From Chloroflexota bacterium (GTDB lineage: Bacteria; Chloroflexota; Anaerolineae; Anaerolineales; Villigracilaceae), in assembly GCA_023459215.1 (NCBI GenBank), contig JAEWVF010000096.1:1-49757 (forward strand): a stretch of DNA of 49,757 nt, in the 5' to 3' direction. The translations under genes and the position numbers were made by a program. This document shows positions 24,615 to 32,697 of this stretch, piece after piece. The notes beneath the pieces were generated by a model. It was not told where the DNA came from and did no database searches. It saw nothing but the letters and a program-made list of their open reading frames with translations. Every line of letters begins with the position of its first letter. The stretch's first letter is position 1.

Positions 24615-25316
24615 TTAGAACAGCCACAAGCCGCATAATACGGCCGCCAGGGTCATGGTGATATTGTCGATGTCTTTGTGTGGCAGGGATTCGACGATCA
24701 TACTCGCCAGGGCGATGACGGCCAGGGGCAGCAGGTACGCGCTCAACGGGGAGGAGAAGACTCCAAGCGCCACATAAACTGCCAGGATCGCCAGCGAAAG
24801 CCCGAAGCCGCCCAGCAAAACGCTCAGGGTTCCGGCAACGCTTTTTTCGGGCGACCAGGGCAGGCGGGTGGAACGAATCCGCCTCCCGATCACATCGGCG
24901 ATGCCATCGCCGCCGCACATCATCATCAGCGCAACCATCCCGACCGGCGAATCCTTCCAAAAAAGGAGGGTCAGCAGCACGAACATGATTCCGTAATACA
25001 ACGGCCCGCGCAAAATTTCACGCGGGTCGCCGGTGCGCGACATGGCTTTGACCGATGCTTCATCTTTGACCACACCCAGGCCAATCAGCGCAAACTGGAC
25101 GGTGATCAGCCCTGGCACGAGCGCAGCCAGCCAGCGGTCATACCATTCGCCGGGAAAGAGCAGCCAGCACAGTACAAAGATTGGTCCGGTTCCGATATGA
25201 ATGAGTTTGCGGCTCAAACGGCTTTCTATCCAACCCCGGTGGGCGGCGAAATCCATTATTCTTAGCCAGGCGATGGCTGCAATGAAGGTCAGGAACATGG
25301 CCAGGAAGGGATTCAT
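24615..25316 (-). CDS. Polyprenol/diacylglycerol kinase-like membrane protein (SEC59/DGK1/VTE5 superfamily)
   Basis: A 233-residue protein with about seven hydrophobic helices. The conserved RKLIHIGTGPIF segment (about 36-47) and the GDGIADVIGRR motif (about 137-147), with a following SPEKSVAGTL, are the hallmarks of the CTP-dependent dolichol kinase/phytol kinase/phosphatidate cytidylyltransferase-like superfamily. It should phosphorylate an isoprenoid or lipid alcohol at the membrane; the substrate is unknown. The ATG at 25316 has GGAGAA upstream; a longer in-frame reading to 25379 adds an unlikely leader. It could feed undecaprenol or phytol salvage. Confidence 0.82.
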   Translation of the reverse strand: MNPFLAMFLTFIAAIAWLRIMDFAAHRGWIESRLSRKLIHIGTGPIFVLCWLLFPGEWYDRWLAALVPGLITVQFALIGLGVVKDEASVKAMSRTGDPREILRGPLYYGIMFVLLTLLFWKDSPVGMVALMMMCGGDGIADVIGRRIRSTRLPWSPEKSVAGTLSVLLGGFGLSLAILAVYVALGVFSSPLSAYLLPLAVIALASMIVESLPHKDIDNITMTLAAVLCGLWLF

Positions 25317-25363
25317 TGAATTCTCCACGCGCAAAGATGTGGCAACTATAGCATATTTGGGGC

Positions 25364-25369
25364 TATAAT
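25364..25369 (+). promoter_or_regulatory. -10 box for azlCD, very short leader
   Basis: A consensus TATAAT ends 12 nt before the azlC ATG. The predicted leader is about 6 nt with no ribosome site. No good -35 at 17 nt. Confidence 0.45.
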
Positions 25370-25381
25370 CGGCCAACATTT

Positions 25382-26068
25382 ATGCAAGACACACCTGCTG
25401 CCCAATTTTTTGCCGGCGCCCGCGCCGAATTGCCGATCTTGCTGGGGGTGGCGCCGTTTGGCATGATCTACGGCATCCTGGCCTTGGGGGCGGGCCTTAC
25501 GCCGCTGGCCGCCCAGGCTATGTCGGCGATTGTTTTTGCCGGTTCATCCCAATTTATGCTCATCCAGTTGGTGGGGATGGGGACACCGGCGCTGGTGATG
25601 ATTTTGACTGGTTTTGTGATTAATCTGCGCCATGCGCTGTATTCCGCGTCGCTGGCCCCGCACACCCTGGGCTTGAATCCGGTGTGGAAGGGGGTTTTAG
25701 CCTATCTCCTGACCGATGAAGCCTATGCGGTCAGCATCCTGCACTACAACAAGGCTGATCCTGCCCAGGGCAACAGGCATTGGTACTTTTTTGGGGCCGG
25801 GCTGACCTTGTGGACATCCTGGCAGTTCAGCACGGCAGTTGGGATTTTCCTGGGTGCGCAGGTTCCATCTTCGTGGGGGTTGGATTTTACCCTGGCCTTG
25901 ACCTTTATCGCCCTGGTTTTTCCGGTCATTCGCGACCGACCGACCCTGTTCGCGGCTGTCGCTGCGGGGGTGACCTCGATCCTGGCGGCGGATTTGCCCT
26001 ATAAGCTGGGACTGGTCAGCGCGGCCCTGGTAGGCATCCTGGCTGGCTTGCTGGCGGAGCGCAAATGA
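25382..26068 (+). CDS. azlC: AzlC-family branched-chain amino-acid exporter, large subunit
   Basis: A 228-residue membrane protein with about seven helices, matching the AzlC/YgaZ family. The family opening FFAGARAELPILLGVAPFGMIYG and the SSQFMLIQL motif are present, as is the NLRHALYSASLAPH loop (about 80-93) that is highly conserved. With AzlD it exports branched-chain amino acids or analogues. It overlaps azlD by 4 nt (ATGA), so the two are made together. Transcription begins from a TATAAT box a few bases upstream. Confidence 0.93.
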   Translation: MQDTPAAQFFAGARAELPILLGVAPFGMIYGILALGAGLTPLAAQAMSAIVFAGSSQFMLIQLVGMGTPALVMILTGFVINLRHALYSASLAPHTLGLNPVWKGVLAYLLTDEAYAVSILHYNKADPAQGNRHWYFFGAGLTLWTSWQFSTAVGIFLGAQVPSSWGLDFTLALTFIALVFPVIRDRPTLFAAVAAGVTSILAADLPYKLGLVSAALVGILAGLLAERK

Positions 26069-26388
26069 GCAATATCTGGCCGGTCATGTTGGTTCTGGGC
26101 GCGCTGACTTTCCTGACGCGTTTATCGTTTATCGGGTTGTTCCATCGCTGGCAAACGCCGGAGTTGGTCAAACGCGCCTTGCGCTATGTGCCAGTTGCGG
26201 CCTTGATGGCGATTATTGTGCCTGAGTTGTCGATGGTAGATGGAACGCTAAATCTTAATCCATTAAACCCGCGTCTGTTGGCCGGGTTGCTGGCGATTGT
26301 GGTCGCGGTGCGCACGCGCAGCGTCACCTGGACGATTGTGGCCGGTATGGCGGCTTTTTGGCTTTTGCGCTGGCTATTGGGGATGTAA
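26065..26388 (+). CDS. azlD: AzlD-family branched-chain amino-acid exporter, small subunit
   Basis: A 107-residue, four-helix membrane protein of the AzlD/YgaH family. It shows the conserved start with TFLTRLSFI, the RALRYVPVAALMAIIVPEL segment, and a final helix. It pairs with AzlC in the exporter. The start codon overlaps the azlC stop. The space after it contains a TATAAT box (26434-26439) for the next gene. Confidence 0.93.
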   Translation: MSNIWPVMLVLGALTFLTRLSFIGLFHRWQTPELVKRALRYVPVAALMAIIVPELSMVDGTLNLNPLNPRLLAGLLAIVVAVRTRSVTWTIVAGMAAFWLLRWLLGM

Positions 26389-26433
26389 CTTTTATCACAG
26401 GGAATTTTGGCGGGAGCGGGTATAGTAGGCCTA

Positions 26434-26439
26434 TATAAT
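26434..26439 (+). promoter_or_regulatory. -10 box upstream of the zinc-ribbon miniprotein gene
   Basis: TATAAT with a second TATAGT 15 nt earlier (26421-26426). The start codon at 26461 has AAAAGGA upstream. No clear -35. Confidence 0.4.
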
Positions 26440-26460
26440 TTTTCGAAAAGGAAACTGTCC

Positions 26461-26649
26461 ATGACTGAAAAAACTTGTCTTAACTGTAACCGCAACTCCG
26501 ATCTGATTCCGCTGCTTTCGCTCGAATTCCAGGGCAAGGCGTATTCCATCTGCCCGCAGTGCCTGCCGACCCTGATTCACAAACCGCAGGCCCTGGCGGA
26601 AAAATTGCCCGGCAGCGAGAATTTGTCGCCGGCGCAGCACGAGCACTAG
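26461..26649 (+). CDS. Zinc-ribbon miniprotein
   Basis: A 62-residue protein with two CxxC knuckles (C-L-N-C at residues 6-9 and C-P-Q-C at 32-35) spaced as in a zinc ribbon, and a short polar, His-ending tail. No catalytic domain is attached. The ATG at 26461 is chosen because AAAAGGA precedes it and the first knuckle begins at once. Such miniproteins may bind nucleic acid or a partner; the function is unknown. It sits between azlD and murJ with its own -10 box and a bidirectional hairpin after it, so it is probably a separate transcript. Confidence 0.8.
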   Translation: MTEKTCLNCNRNSDLIPLLSLEFQGKAYSICPQCLPTLIHKPQALAEKLPGSENLSPAQHEH

Positions 26650-26672
26650 GAACAACCTGCGCTTTACTTCGC

Positions 26673-26716
26673 AAAAACACATCTCGCAATCTGGTATCAT
26701 TGCGGGATGTGTTTTT
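26673..26716. terminator. Bidirectional intrinsic terminator before murJ
   Basis: A 17-bp stem with one G-T pair (26673-26689 with 26700-26716) and a 10-nt loop. Terminal A5/T5 tracts make it a terminator in either direction. It closes the zinc-ribbon gene and lies 30 nt before murJ. Confidence 0.85.
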
Positions 26717-26745
26717 CGTTCAAGGACCTGATGAGGTAAAACGGG

Positions 26746-28266
26746 ATGATTCCTTTCCTGCTCGATAAGTTGAAACTAACCCGCACCAGCTTCAATGCCT
26801 TCCTGGTGATCGGGTTGTTTGGCTTGGATAAAGTTTTGGCGTTTGTCCGCACTGGTATTATTTCGCGCCAGTATCGCGACGAAGTTCACTTGCTGGATAC
26901 CTTCAATGCCGCCAACAACCTGCCCGATGTGCTATTTGCCCTGATTTCGGGCGGCGCGCTGGCCATGGCGTTTATTCCGCTGTTGACCGAATACCTGACC
27001 AACAAGGATCGTAATGCAGCCTGGGATCTGTTTTCGCGGGTTGCCAACCTGGCTTTTGTGGTGACGGGCGGCGTCGCCATCCTGATTGCGATTTTCGCCG
27101 AGCAAATTGCCCGGCTGGTGATTGCGCCAGGCTTCCCGCCTGAGCAGCTTGACCTGTTGGCCGATCTGATGCGCCTGAACCTGATTGGCACGATCATTTT
27201 TTCGATCAGCGGGTTGGTCATGGCCAGCTTGCAGGCCAACCAGCATTTCCTGCTGCCGGGCCTGGCCCCGACCGCTTACAACGTTGGCCAGATTATAGGC
27301 GCGCTCTTCCTGGTGCCGACTTTCGGGATTCATGGCCTGGTATATGGGGTCATCCTGGGGGCGGCCTTCCATTTGCTGATTCAGGTTCCGGCCCTGTTCA
27401 CTTTTGGCTTCCGTTGGACGCCCTCCCTTGACTTGACCAATACTGGCCTTTCTGAGGCCCTGGGCTTGATGTGGCCGCGTTTGTTGACCATGGGCGGCAT
27501 CCAGGCGATTGTCATCCTGCGCGATAATTTTGCGTCCCAACTGCAACAGGATGGGGCTGTTACGGCCTTGACCTATGGCTGGATGGTGATGCAGGTGCCC
27601 GAGACCATTATGGGGACGGCAATTGCAACTGCCATGCTGCCGGCTCTTTCGGAGTTGGCTGCCCGCCAGGATTGGAAGGAATTCGGCCGCTCGGTCGAGC
27701 GCGCCCTGCGCGTTTTGATCGCTACAACCCTGCCGGTTGCCGCCATCATGGCAGCCGGGATCCATCCGCTGGTTCGCGGCGTCTTTGGTTTTGGAGAAGA
27801 AACCTCCGCGCTGATTACCTGGACCACTCGCGCCTACCTGCTGACCCTGACCGGGTTCGTGATTCACGAAGTCGCGGTGCGCGCGTTTTATGCCCGCAAA
27901 GAACCGTTGATGCCGCTTCTCGCCGTGGTTTTGCGCCTTTTCCTTTTTACCACCTTTGGTTTGCTGGCCATTTCTTTCTTCAGGCAGATTGGCGCGCCGA
28001 TGATTGCCCTGGCTGAGATTTCCCTGCTGGTCGAGGCGATTTTGCTCTTTTTCCTGCTTTCGCGGCGAACGCACGAATCGCTGCAAGTGGGCCGCTCTGT
28101 TGGCCTTGGTTTGCTGGCGGCCCTGGTTGGCGGTATCGTGACTTACCTGCTGGCTGTTTACCTGCCCGGCGGAGCCATTTCCACGGCCCTGCTTGGCATG
28201 CTTGCGGGCGGCTTGCTGGCCCTGGCCCTGGTTTGGTCGGAAGCGAAGCAGGTGTTCCGGCTATAA
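26746..28266 (+). CDS. murJ: Lipid II flippase MurJ (MviN family)
   Basis: A 506-residue polytopic membrane protein with 13-14 helices. The family opening is present, from LGLDKVLAFVRTGIISRQYR to LDTFNAANNLPD. The arginine-containing segment in helix 1 (about 37-47) and the conserved P-E-T-I-M-G-TAIATAMLPALSELAA stretch (about 285-305) match MurJ/MviN. It flips lipid II across the membrane for peptidoglycan assembly. The central cavity charge pattern was not checked residue by residue. The anchored repeat protein follows after 86 nt. Confidence 0.92.
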   Translation: MIPFLLDKLKLTRTSFNAFLVIGLFGLDKVLAFVRTGIISRQYRDEVHLLDTFNAANNLPDVLFALISGGALAMAFIPLLTEYLTNKDRNAAWDLFSRVANLAFVVTGGVAILIAIFAEQIARLVIAPGFPPEQLDLLADLMRLNLIGTIIFSISGLVMASLQANQHFLLPGLAPTAYNVGQIIGALFLVPTFGIHGLVYGVILGAAFHLLIQVPALFTFGFRWTPSLDLTNTGLSEALGLMWPRLLTMGGIQAIVILRDNFASQLQQDGAVTALTYGWMVMQVPETIMGTAIATAMLPALSELAARQDWKEFGRSVERALRVLIATTLPVAAIMAAGIHPLVRGVFGFGEETSALITWTTRAYLLTLTGFVIHEVAVRAFYARKEPLMPLLAVVLRLFLFTTFGLLAISFFRQIGAPMIALAEISLLVEAILLFFLLSRRTHESLQVGRSVGLGLLAALVGGIVTYLLAVYLPGGAISTALLGMLAGGLLALALVWSEAKQVFRL

Positions 28267-28285
28267 ACGCTGAGTTTTCATCGGG

Positions 28286-28291
28286 TATAAT
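28286..28291 (+). promoter_or_regulatory. -10 box upstream of the gene at 28353
   Basis: Consensus TATAAT; transcription would start near 28298, giving a 55-nt AT-rich leader. The -35 region is weak. Confidence 0.4.
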
Positions 28292-28352
28292 ATTGAGCTT
28301 GCGCCATAAGAACGCTGGCTTCAACCAAAAATTAAATTGAAAGTTCCATAAA

Positions 28353-29396
28353 ATGACCAACCTATCTGATACACAACCCACGAAAATCCAAAAAAAAGGC
28401 CGTTTTAGTTTTGTCATTGGCCTCTTGATTATTACCGCTGCGCTGCTCTTTGGCAGCCTGGGCGGCTACGGCTGGGGCGTTAATGACCGTCTTTTTGCTG
28501 CGGAAGCGACCAAATCGCAGTCGCTTGGCGAGCAGTTTAACATGGCTCAAGAAGATTTCGCCGCCCGCCGTTTTGACGTCGCCCGCCAGCGCCTTGAATA
28601 TATTCTCAAGAACGATCCCGGCTACCCTGGCAGCGCGGATTTGCTGGCCCAGGTGCTGGTTCAGATGGCAATCACGCCCTCGCCGACTTTAACTCCCAGC
28701 CCGACCATTACCCCGACCCCTGACCTGCGTGAACAGGAAGCGATTTTTGCCCAGGCCCAGGCCCAGATGGCTGCCTCCGATTGGGATGGCGCGATTGCCA
28801 CTCTGGATGCTTTGCGCAAGAAAGATGTTACCTATCGCACGGCCCAATTGGATGGCATGTATTACATGGCCTATCGCAACCGCGGCGCGGCCAAAATTTT
28901 GGGACAGGGGGCTTATGCCTCCCTGCCCAACCTGGAAGGCGGTATTTACGATCTGACCCTGGCCGAACGTTTCGGCCCACTGGATGGCCAGGCCGTCGGC
29001 TATCGCAGCTTCGCCCGCATGTACATCCAGGGCGCCTCCTATTGGGAATTGGACTGGGCACAGGCGGTCAACTACTTTAGCGAGATTCATCGCAACACCC
29101 CGAACTTGCGCGACGGCTCGAATGTGACCGCGACCCAGCGGTATTACCTGGCTTTGTTGAGTTATGGCGACCAGTTGAATGCCAGCCAGCGCCTGAACGA
29201 CCGCTGTCCGGCGCTCAACCAATGGGCAGAGGCAGCCAATATCGCCGCCCTGGATGCGGAGTACAGCGCAAAATTCAATTCGTTGAATCTTGAATGCAAC
29301 CCGCCGACTGCCACCCTCGAGCCATTTACGGCAACACCTGAAGTCATCGCCACTCCGGAAGTTATCGTCACCCCTGAAGAATCCCCGACGCCGTAA
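28353..29396 (+). CDS. Anchored TPR-like protein with Thr/Pro-rich segments
   Basis: A 347-residue protein. A basic N-terminus is followed by one membrane helix (about 20-45), and then an outside part made of helical TPR-like pairs (about 60-110 and 125-290). Two low-complexity threonine-proline stretches interrupt it: TPSPTLTPSPTITPTPD near 109-125 and a C-terminal repeat with ATPEVIATPEVIV ending ESPTP. Such linkers are common in Anaerolineae surface proteins and may be glycosylated or span the wall. Two cysteines (CPAL, LECN) could pair. The function is unknown; it is probably a wall- or protein-binding scaffold next to murJ. Confidence 0.85.
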   Translation: MTNLSDTQPTKIQKKGRFSFVIGLLIITAALLFGSLGGYGWGVNDRLFAAEATKSQSLGEQFNMAQEDFAARRFDVARQRLEYILKNDPGYPGSADLLAQVLVQMAITPSPTLTPSPTITPTPDLREQEAIFAQAQAQMAASDWDGAIATLDALRKKDVTYRTAQLDGMYYMAYRNRGAAKILGQGAYASLPNLEGGIYDLTLAERFGPLDGQAVGYRSFARMYIQGASYWELDWAQAVNYFSEIHRNTPNLRDGSNVTATQRYYLALLSYGDQLNASQRLNDRCPALNQWAEAANIAALDAEYSAKFNSLNLECNPPTATLEPFTATPEVIATPEVIVTPEESPTP

Positions 29397-29415
29397 TGTG
29401 ACCTGACGAACTGCA

Positions 29416-29446
29416 AACTGCTCCATAAACCTGGGGCAGTTTTTTC
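29416..29446 (+). terminator. Intrinsic terminator
   Basis: A 9-bp stem with one G-T pair (29416-29424 with 29433-29441), an 8-nt loop and a six-T tract. It separates the TPR-like gene from moeA. Confidence 0.82.
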
Positions 29447-29459
29447 TAATCGGGAATCC

Positions 29460-31427
29460 ATGTCCTTTTACCTTCACGATATTCCTCTTTCGCAGGCCAG
29501 GCAGGCTTTTCGCGCAGCTTTGCGGCAGGCTGGCCTTTGGCAGGTTCTTGCCAGTGAAACGATTCCGCTTGATGAAAATGCCTTGGGACGGGTATTGGCC
29601 GGGCCGATCTGGGCCTTGCGCTCATCGCCGCACTATCACGCCGCAGCCATGGATGGCTTTGCTGTTCGGGCTGAGCAAACGCGTGGGGCGCAACCTTCCG
29701 CCCCGGTTCGGTTGGATTTGCCTGATTCTGCCCAGTATGTCGATACGGGCGACCCGATCCCGGATTGGGCCAATGCCGTTATTCCCATCGAGAATGTCGA
29801 GCCTCTGGGCGCGGATGGGAAGATATCCCAGGATGTCCGCCGCCCGGCCTTGATTCGTTTGCGCGCCTCGACCGTGCCCTGGCATCACGTTCGCCCCCTG
29901 GGCGAGGACATTGTTGCCACCCAGCTTGTCCTGCCCTCCGGACATGTTCTGCGCCCTTATGACCTGGGCGCGATAGCCGCTTCCGGGCACGCGACCGTAA
30001 CGGTGGCTTGCCCCCCAAAGGTGGCGATCCTGCCGACTGGCACCGAACTGGTGCCGATTGGCGCGGAACTCAAGCGCGGCGACATCCTCGAATATAACTC
30101 GCTGGTATTGGCGGCCCAAATCAAGGCGATGGGTGCCCTGCCGACTCGTTTTCCGATCACCCCGGACGATTTCGATGCGCTCTGCGCCCGGGTAGCCGAG
30201 GCGGCTGAAGGCCACGACCTGGTTTTGCTTAATGCCGGTTCGTCTGCTGGTGCGGAAGATTTCTCCTCATGGGTGGTTGAAAAACTGGGCCGCTTGCTTG
30301 TTCATGGCGTCGCGGTCAGGCCGGGACATCCGGTTATTTTGGGGATATTGAACCGCTCTGATGGCGCGCCTGTTCCCATTATTGGCGTCCCGGGCTATCC
30401 GGTTTCGGCAGCCCTGACGGTGGATATTTTTGCCGAGGAAATAATTGCTCAATGGCTGGGTCGCCGCCCAGTTGAATTGCCGCTGGAAACCGTCAGCATG
30501 ACCCGCAAGGTAACTTCGCCTGCCGGGGATGATGATTATATGCGGGTAGCCATTGGTCGTGTTGGCGACAGGACTCTGGCTGCGCCGATTGCGCGCGGGG
30601 CCGGGGTGATTACCTCGCTGGTGCGCGCTGACGGACTGGTGCTGATTCCCAGCGGAATCCAGGGTGTCGAGGCGGGTGAGACCGTCCAGGCCCGTTTGTA
30701 TCGTTCGAAACAAGAAATCGAACGCACGATTTTCTGCATTGGCTCGCATGATGTCATTCTGGATGTAATTGCTCAATTCCTCGCGGAACGTGATCGCCGC
30801 CTGGTTTCGGCCAACGTAGGTTCGCTGGGCGGGTTGGTGGCGCTCAAGCGCGGCGAGGCTCACCTGGCTGGTTCGCACCTGCTCGACCCGGAAACGGGCG
30901 AATACAACCTGCGCTATATCCGCCAGTACCTGCCTGATGTGCCGGTAAAGTTGGTCGGATTGGTCAACCGTGAGCAGGGGCTGATTGTGCGGCGAGGCAA
31001 CCCGAAGGGAGTCCGCTCCTTGCAGGATCTGACTCGGGGCGAGGTTGCCTTCATCAATCGGCAGCGCGGCGCGGGGACGAGAGTCCTGCTCGATTACCAT
31101 CTAGAAAAAATGGGGATTGCCCCCGATGCGCTGCGCGGTTATGAGGATGAGGAGTATACCCACCTGGGGGTTGCTGCGGCGGTTGCCAGCGGGCGCGCCG
31201 ATTGCGGGTTGGGCATTCCGGCTGCCGCCCAGGCGCTGGAGCTTGATTTTGTGCCGCTTTTCCAGGAACGTTACGATTTGGTGATTCCAAAAATCCATGC
31301 CGACAGCAATTTGCTGGGGCCGTTGTTCGATTTGCTGCAATCGCAAGCATTTCGGAATGCAATTCACGCTCTTCCGGGTTATGATATGAGTGTTATGGGC
31401 AGGGTTTTCCTGGAGGATGGATCATGA
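29460..31427 (+). CDS. moeA: MoeA molybdotransferase fused to a periplasmic-binding-like domain
   Basis: A 655-residue fusion. Residues about 10-410 are MoeA, which inserts molybdate into adenylylated molybdopterin: the conserved AAMDGFAVR (about 62-70), DTGDPIP, PGEDI-like PLGEDI, LPTGTELVPIG, NAGSSAGAEDF and PGYPVSAA motifs appear in order. Residues about 420-650 are a PBP-like domain with GSHDVILDV and FINRQRGAGTRVLLDYHL, as in ModA/ModE-linked and LysR-type ligand folds (PBP_like_2). It may sense molybdate or a cofactor intermediate. This fusion is known in several anaerobic lineages. Its stop overlaps the next gene by 4 nt, a lone receiver. Confidence 0.93.
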   Translation: MSFYLHDIPLSQARQAFRAALRQAGLWQVLASETIPLDENALGRVLAGPIWALRSSPHYHAAAMDGFAVRAEQTRGAQPSAPVRLDLPDSAQYVDTGDPIPDWANAVIPIENVEPLGADGKISQDVRRPALIRLRASTVPWHHVRPLGEDIVATQLVLPSGHVLRPYDLGAIAASGHATVTVACPPKVAILPTGTELVPIGAELKRGDILEYNSLVLAAQIKAMGALPTRFPITPDDFDALCARVAEAAEGHDLVLLNAGSSAGAEDFSSWVVEKLGRLLVHGVAVRPGHPVILGILNRSDGAPVPIIGVPGYPVSAALTVDIFAEEIIAQWLGRRPVELPLETVSMTRKVTSPAGDDDYMRVAIGRVGDRTLAAPIARGAGVITSLVRADGLVLIPSGIQGVEAGETVQARLYRSKQEIERTIFCIGSHDVILDVIAQFLAERDRRLVSANVGSLGGLVALKRGEAHLAGSHLLDPETGEYNLRYIRQYLPDVPVKLVGLVNREQGLIVRRGNPKGVRSLQDLTRGEVAFINRQRGAGTRVLLDYHLEKMGIAPDALRGYEDEEYTHLGVAAAVASGRADCGLGIPAAAQALELDFVPLFQERYDLVIPKIHADSNLLGPLFDLLQSQAFRNAIHALPGYDMSVMGRVFLEDGS

Positions 31428-31789
31428 AAAACGTGCTGGTCATCGACGATTCGCGAACGACGGCAGACACCCTGGTGCGGATTTTGAAGGCGTTGGGCTA
31501 CCCGGCGCGGGCCGCTTATGGCTCGAGTGCGGGTATGAGCATCCTGCGCGAGGAAGCCCCTGACCTGGTTTTTGTTGACATCAATATGCCGGGGGTCAGC
31601 GGTTTTGAAATCCTCCGTTTTATGGGCCGTGAACCGCGCCTGGCCAGGGTGCCGGTTTTTGTAGTGACATCGGATGACCAGCCCGAAACGAGGCGCGAAT
31701 CCTTTCAGCTTGGGGCGCGCGGTTTCCTGGTCAAGCCGGTCAGTGTTGACGCGCTGGATGAAGCGTTACAGGGTTTGCAGGGGAAATAA
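31424..31789 (+). CDS. Stand-alone response-regulator receiver domain
   Basis: A 121-residue CheY-like protein with no output domain. The acidic pair D8-D9, phosphoacceptor D52 in VFVDINMPG, T83 in VFVVTSDD and K105 in FLVKPVS are all in place, so it should be phosphorylated. It starts inside the moeA stop (ATGA), so its level is tied to the molybdenum cofactor gene. It could act as a phosphate shuttle or bind a partner; no kinase is adjacent, although two kinases lie 4.5 kb downstream. Confidence 0.92.
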   Translation: MKNVLVIDDSRTTADTLVRILKALGYPARAAYGSSAGMSILREEAPDLVFVDINMPGVSGFEILRFMGREPRLARVPVFVVTSDDQPETRRESFQLGARGFLVKPVSVDALDEALQGLQGK

Positions 31790-31833
31790 AAGAGTTTCGT
31801 TTTTGTGGAACATCAATCTATACGTTTCACGGT

Positions 31834-31839
31834 TATAAT
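31834..31839 (+). promoter_or_regulatory. -10 box for the PfkB kinase gene, probable leaderless start
   Basis: TATAAT ends 6 nt before the ATG at 31846. No ribosome site is present and no good -35 is seen. A GTTTCACG half-site overlaps just upstream. Confidence 0.45.
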
Positions 31840-31845
31840 TCGTTT

Positions 31846-32697
31846 ATGCTTCAGTTTGCACCCTTTGAGCCGATTGATTACCTGGTTATAGGACATCTCA
31901 CAATCGACCAAACGCCTGCCGGCCCGTCACTGGGAGGCACTGCGGCTTACTCCGCGCTGACTGCCCGCGCTTTGGGGCTGCGGGTCGGGGTGCTGACCGC
32001 CTGGTCGGGCGAGATTTCGCTGGATGCCCTGGGGAACATCCCGGTTTTGGCGGCGGAAACGGAAAAGGCAACCCGCTTCGAGAATCGCTATTCCCCTGAA
32101 GGGCGGACCCAGCATATCCGCCAGGTTGCGGCGAAAATCGATTTTGGCCTGGTTCCTGAACCTTGGCGGAATACGAAAATCATTCACCTTGGCCCGGTGG
32201 CGCAAGAGATGCAATCTGTTCTGCCCGCCGAATTTCGACCAACGCTGCTGGGCTTGACCCCGCAGGGCTGGATGCGAAGTTGGGATCAGGATGGACTGAT
32301 CCATCCTTGCACCTGGCCTTCCGCGGCGCAGGCCATGCCGGCGGCAGGCGCGACTGTATTCAGCGTCGATGATGTTGCTCACGATGAAGAGCAAATCGAG
32401 TGGCTGGCGCACCAGGGTCGTTTGGTGGTGGTAACCGAAGGCGCGGCTGGCTGCCGTTTGTTTTGGAATGGCGATAGCCGCCGTTTCCGCGCCCCGCTTG
32501 TTGATGAAGTGGATGCAACCGGCGCGGGCGATATTTTTGCAACAGCTTTTTTTGTGCGCCTGGCCCAGACTCGCGATCCGTGGGAGGCCGCCCGTTTTGC
32601 CTCGAACCTGGCCGCCTACTCGGTCACGCGGCCCGGACTGGCCGGCGTGCCAACCCAATCTGAAATTAATACCTGCCTGATGGAGGTTTTACACTGA
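31846..32697 (+). CDS. PfkB-family carbohydrate/nucleoside kinase
   Basis: A 283-residue ribokinase-fold enzyme. It has the N-terminal sugar-binding glycine pair GGTAAYSALTARALG (about 27-42). The C-terminal anion-hole signature is present as VDATGAGDIFATAFFVRL (about 223-240), with the catalytic Asp in GAGD. It is slightly shorter than the 300-residue average and lacks an obvious lid, as in some nucleoside or inositol kinases. The substrate is not predictable. The stop overlaps the parA start by one base (TGATG), so it is translationally linked to chromosome-segregation genes, an unusual pairing. Confidence 0.9.
   Translation: MLQFAPFEPIDYLVIGHLTIDQTPAGPSLGGTAAYSALTARALGLRVGVLTAWSGEISLDALGNIPVLAAETEKATRFENRYSPEGRTQHIRQVAAKIDFGLVPEPWRNTKIIHLGPVAQEMQSVLPAEFRPTLLGLTPQGWMRSWDQDGLIHPCTWPSAAQAMPAAGATVFSVDDVAHDEEQIEWLAHQGRLVVVTEGAAGCRLFWNGDSRRFRAPLVDEVDATGAGDIFATAFFVRLAQTRDPWEAARFASNLAAYSVTRPGLAGVPTQSEINTCLMEVLH

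Noticed and set aside
31424..31789. Lone receiver as a chemotaxis CheY
   Set aside because: No cheA, cheW or methyl-accepting protein is nearby, and the gene is tied to moeA; CheY identity is unsupported.
31824..31831. GTTTCACG half of a ParB parS site before the PfkB gene
   Set aside because: Only the left half matches TGTTTCACGTGAAACA; the right half is unrelated, so it is not called as parS. No full site was seen in the window.
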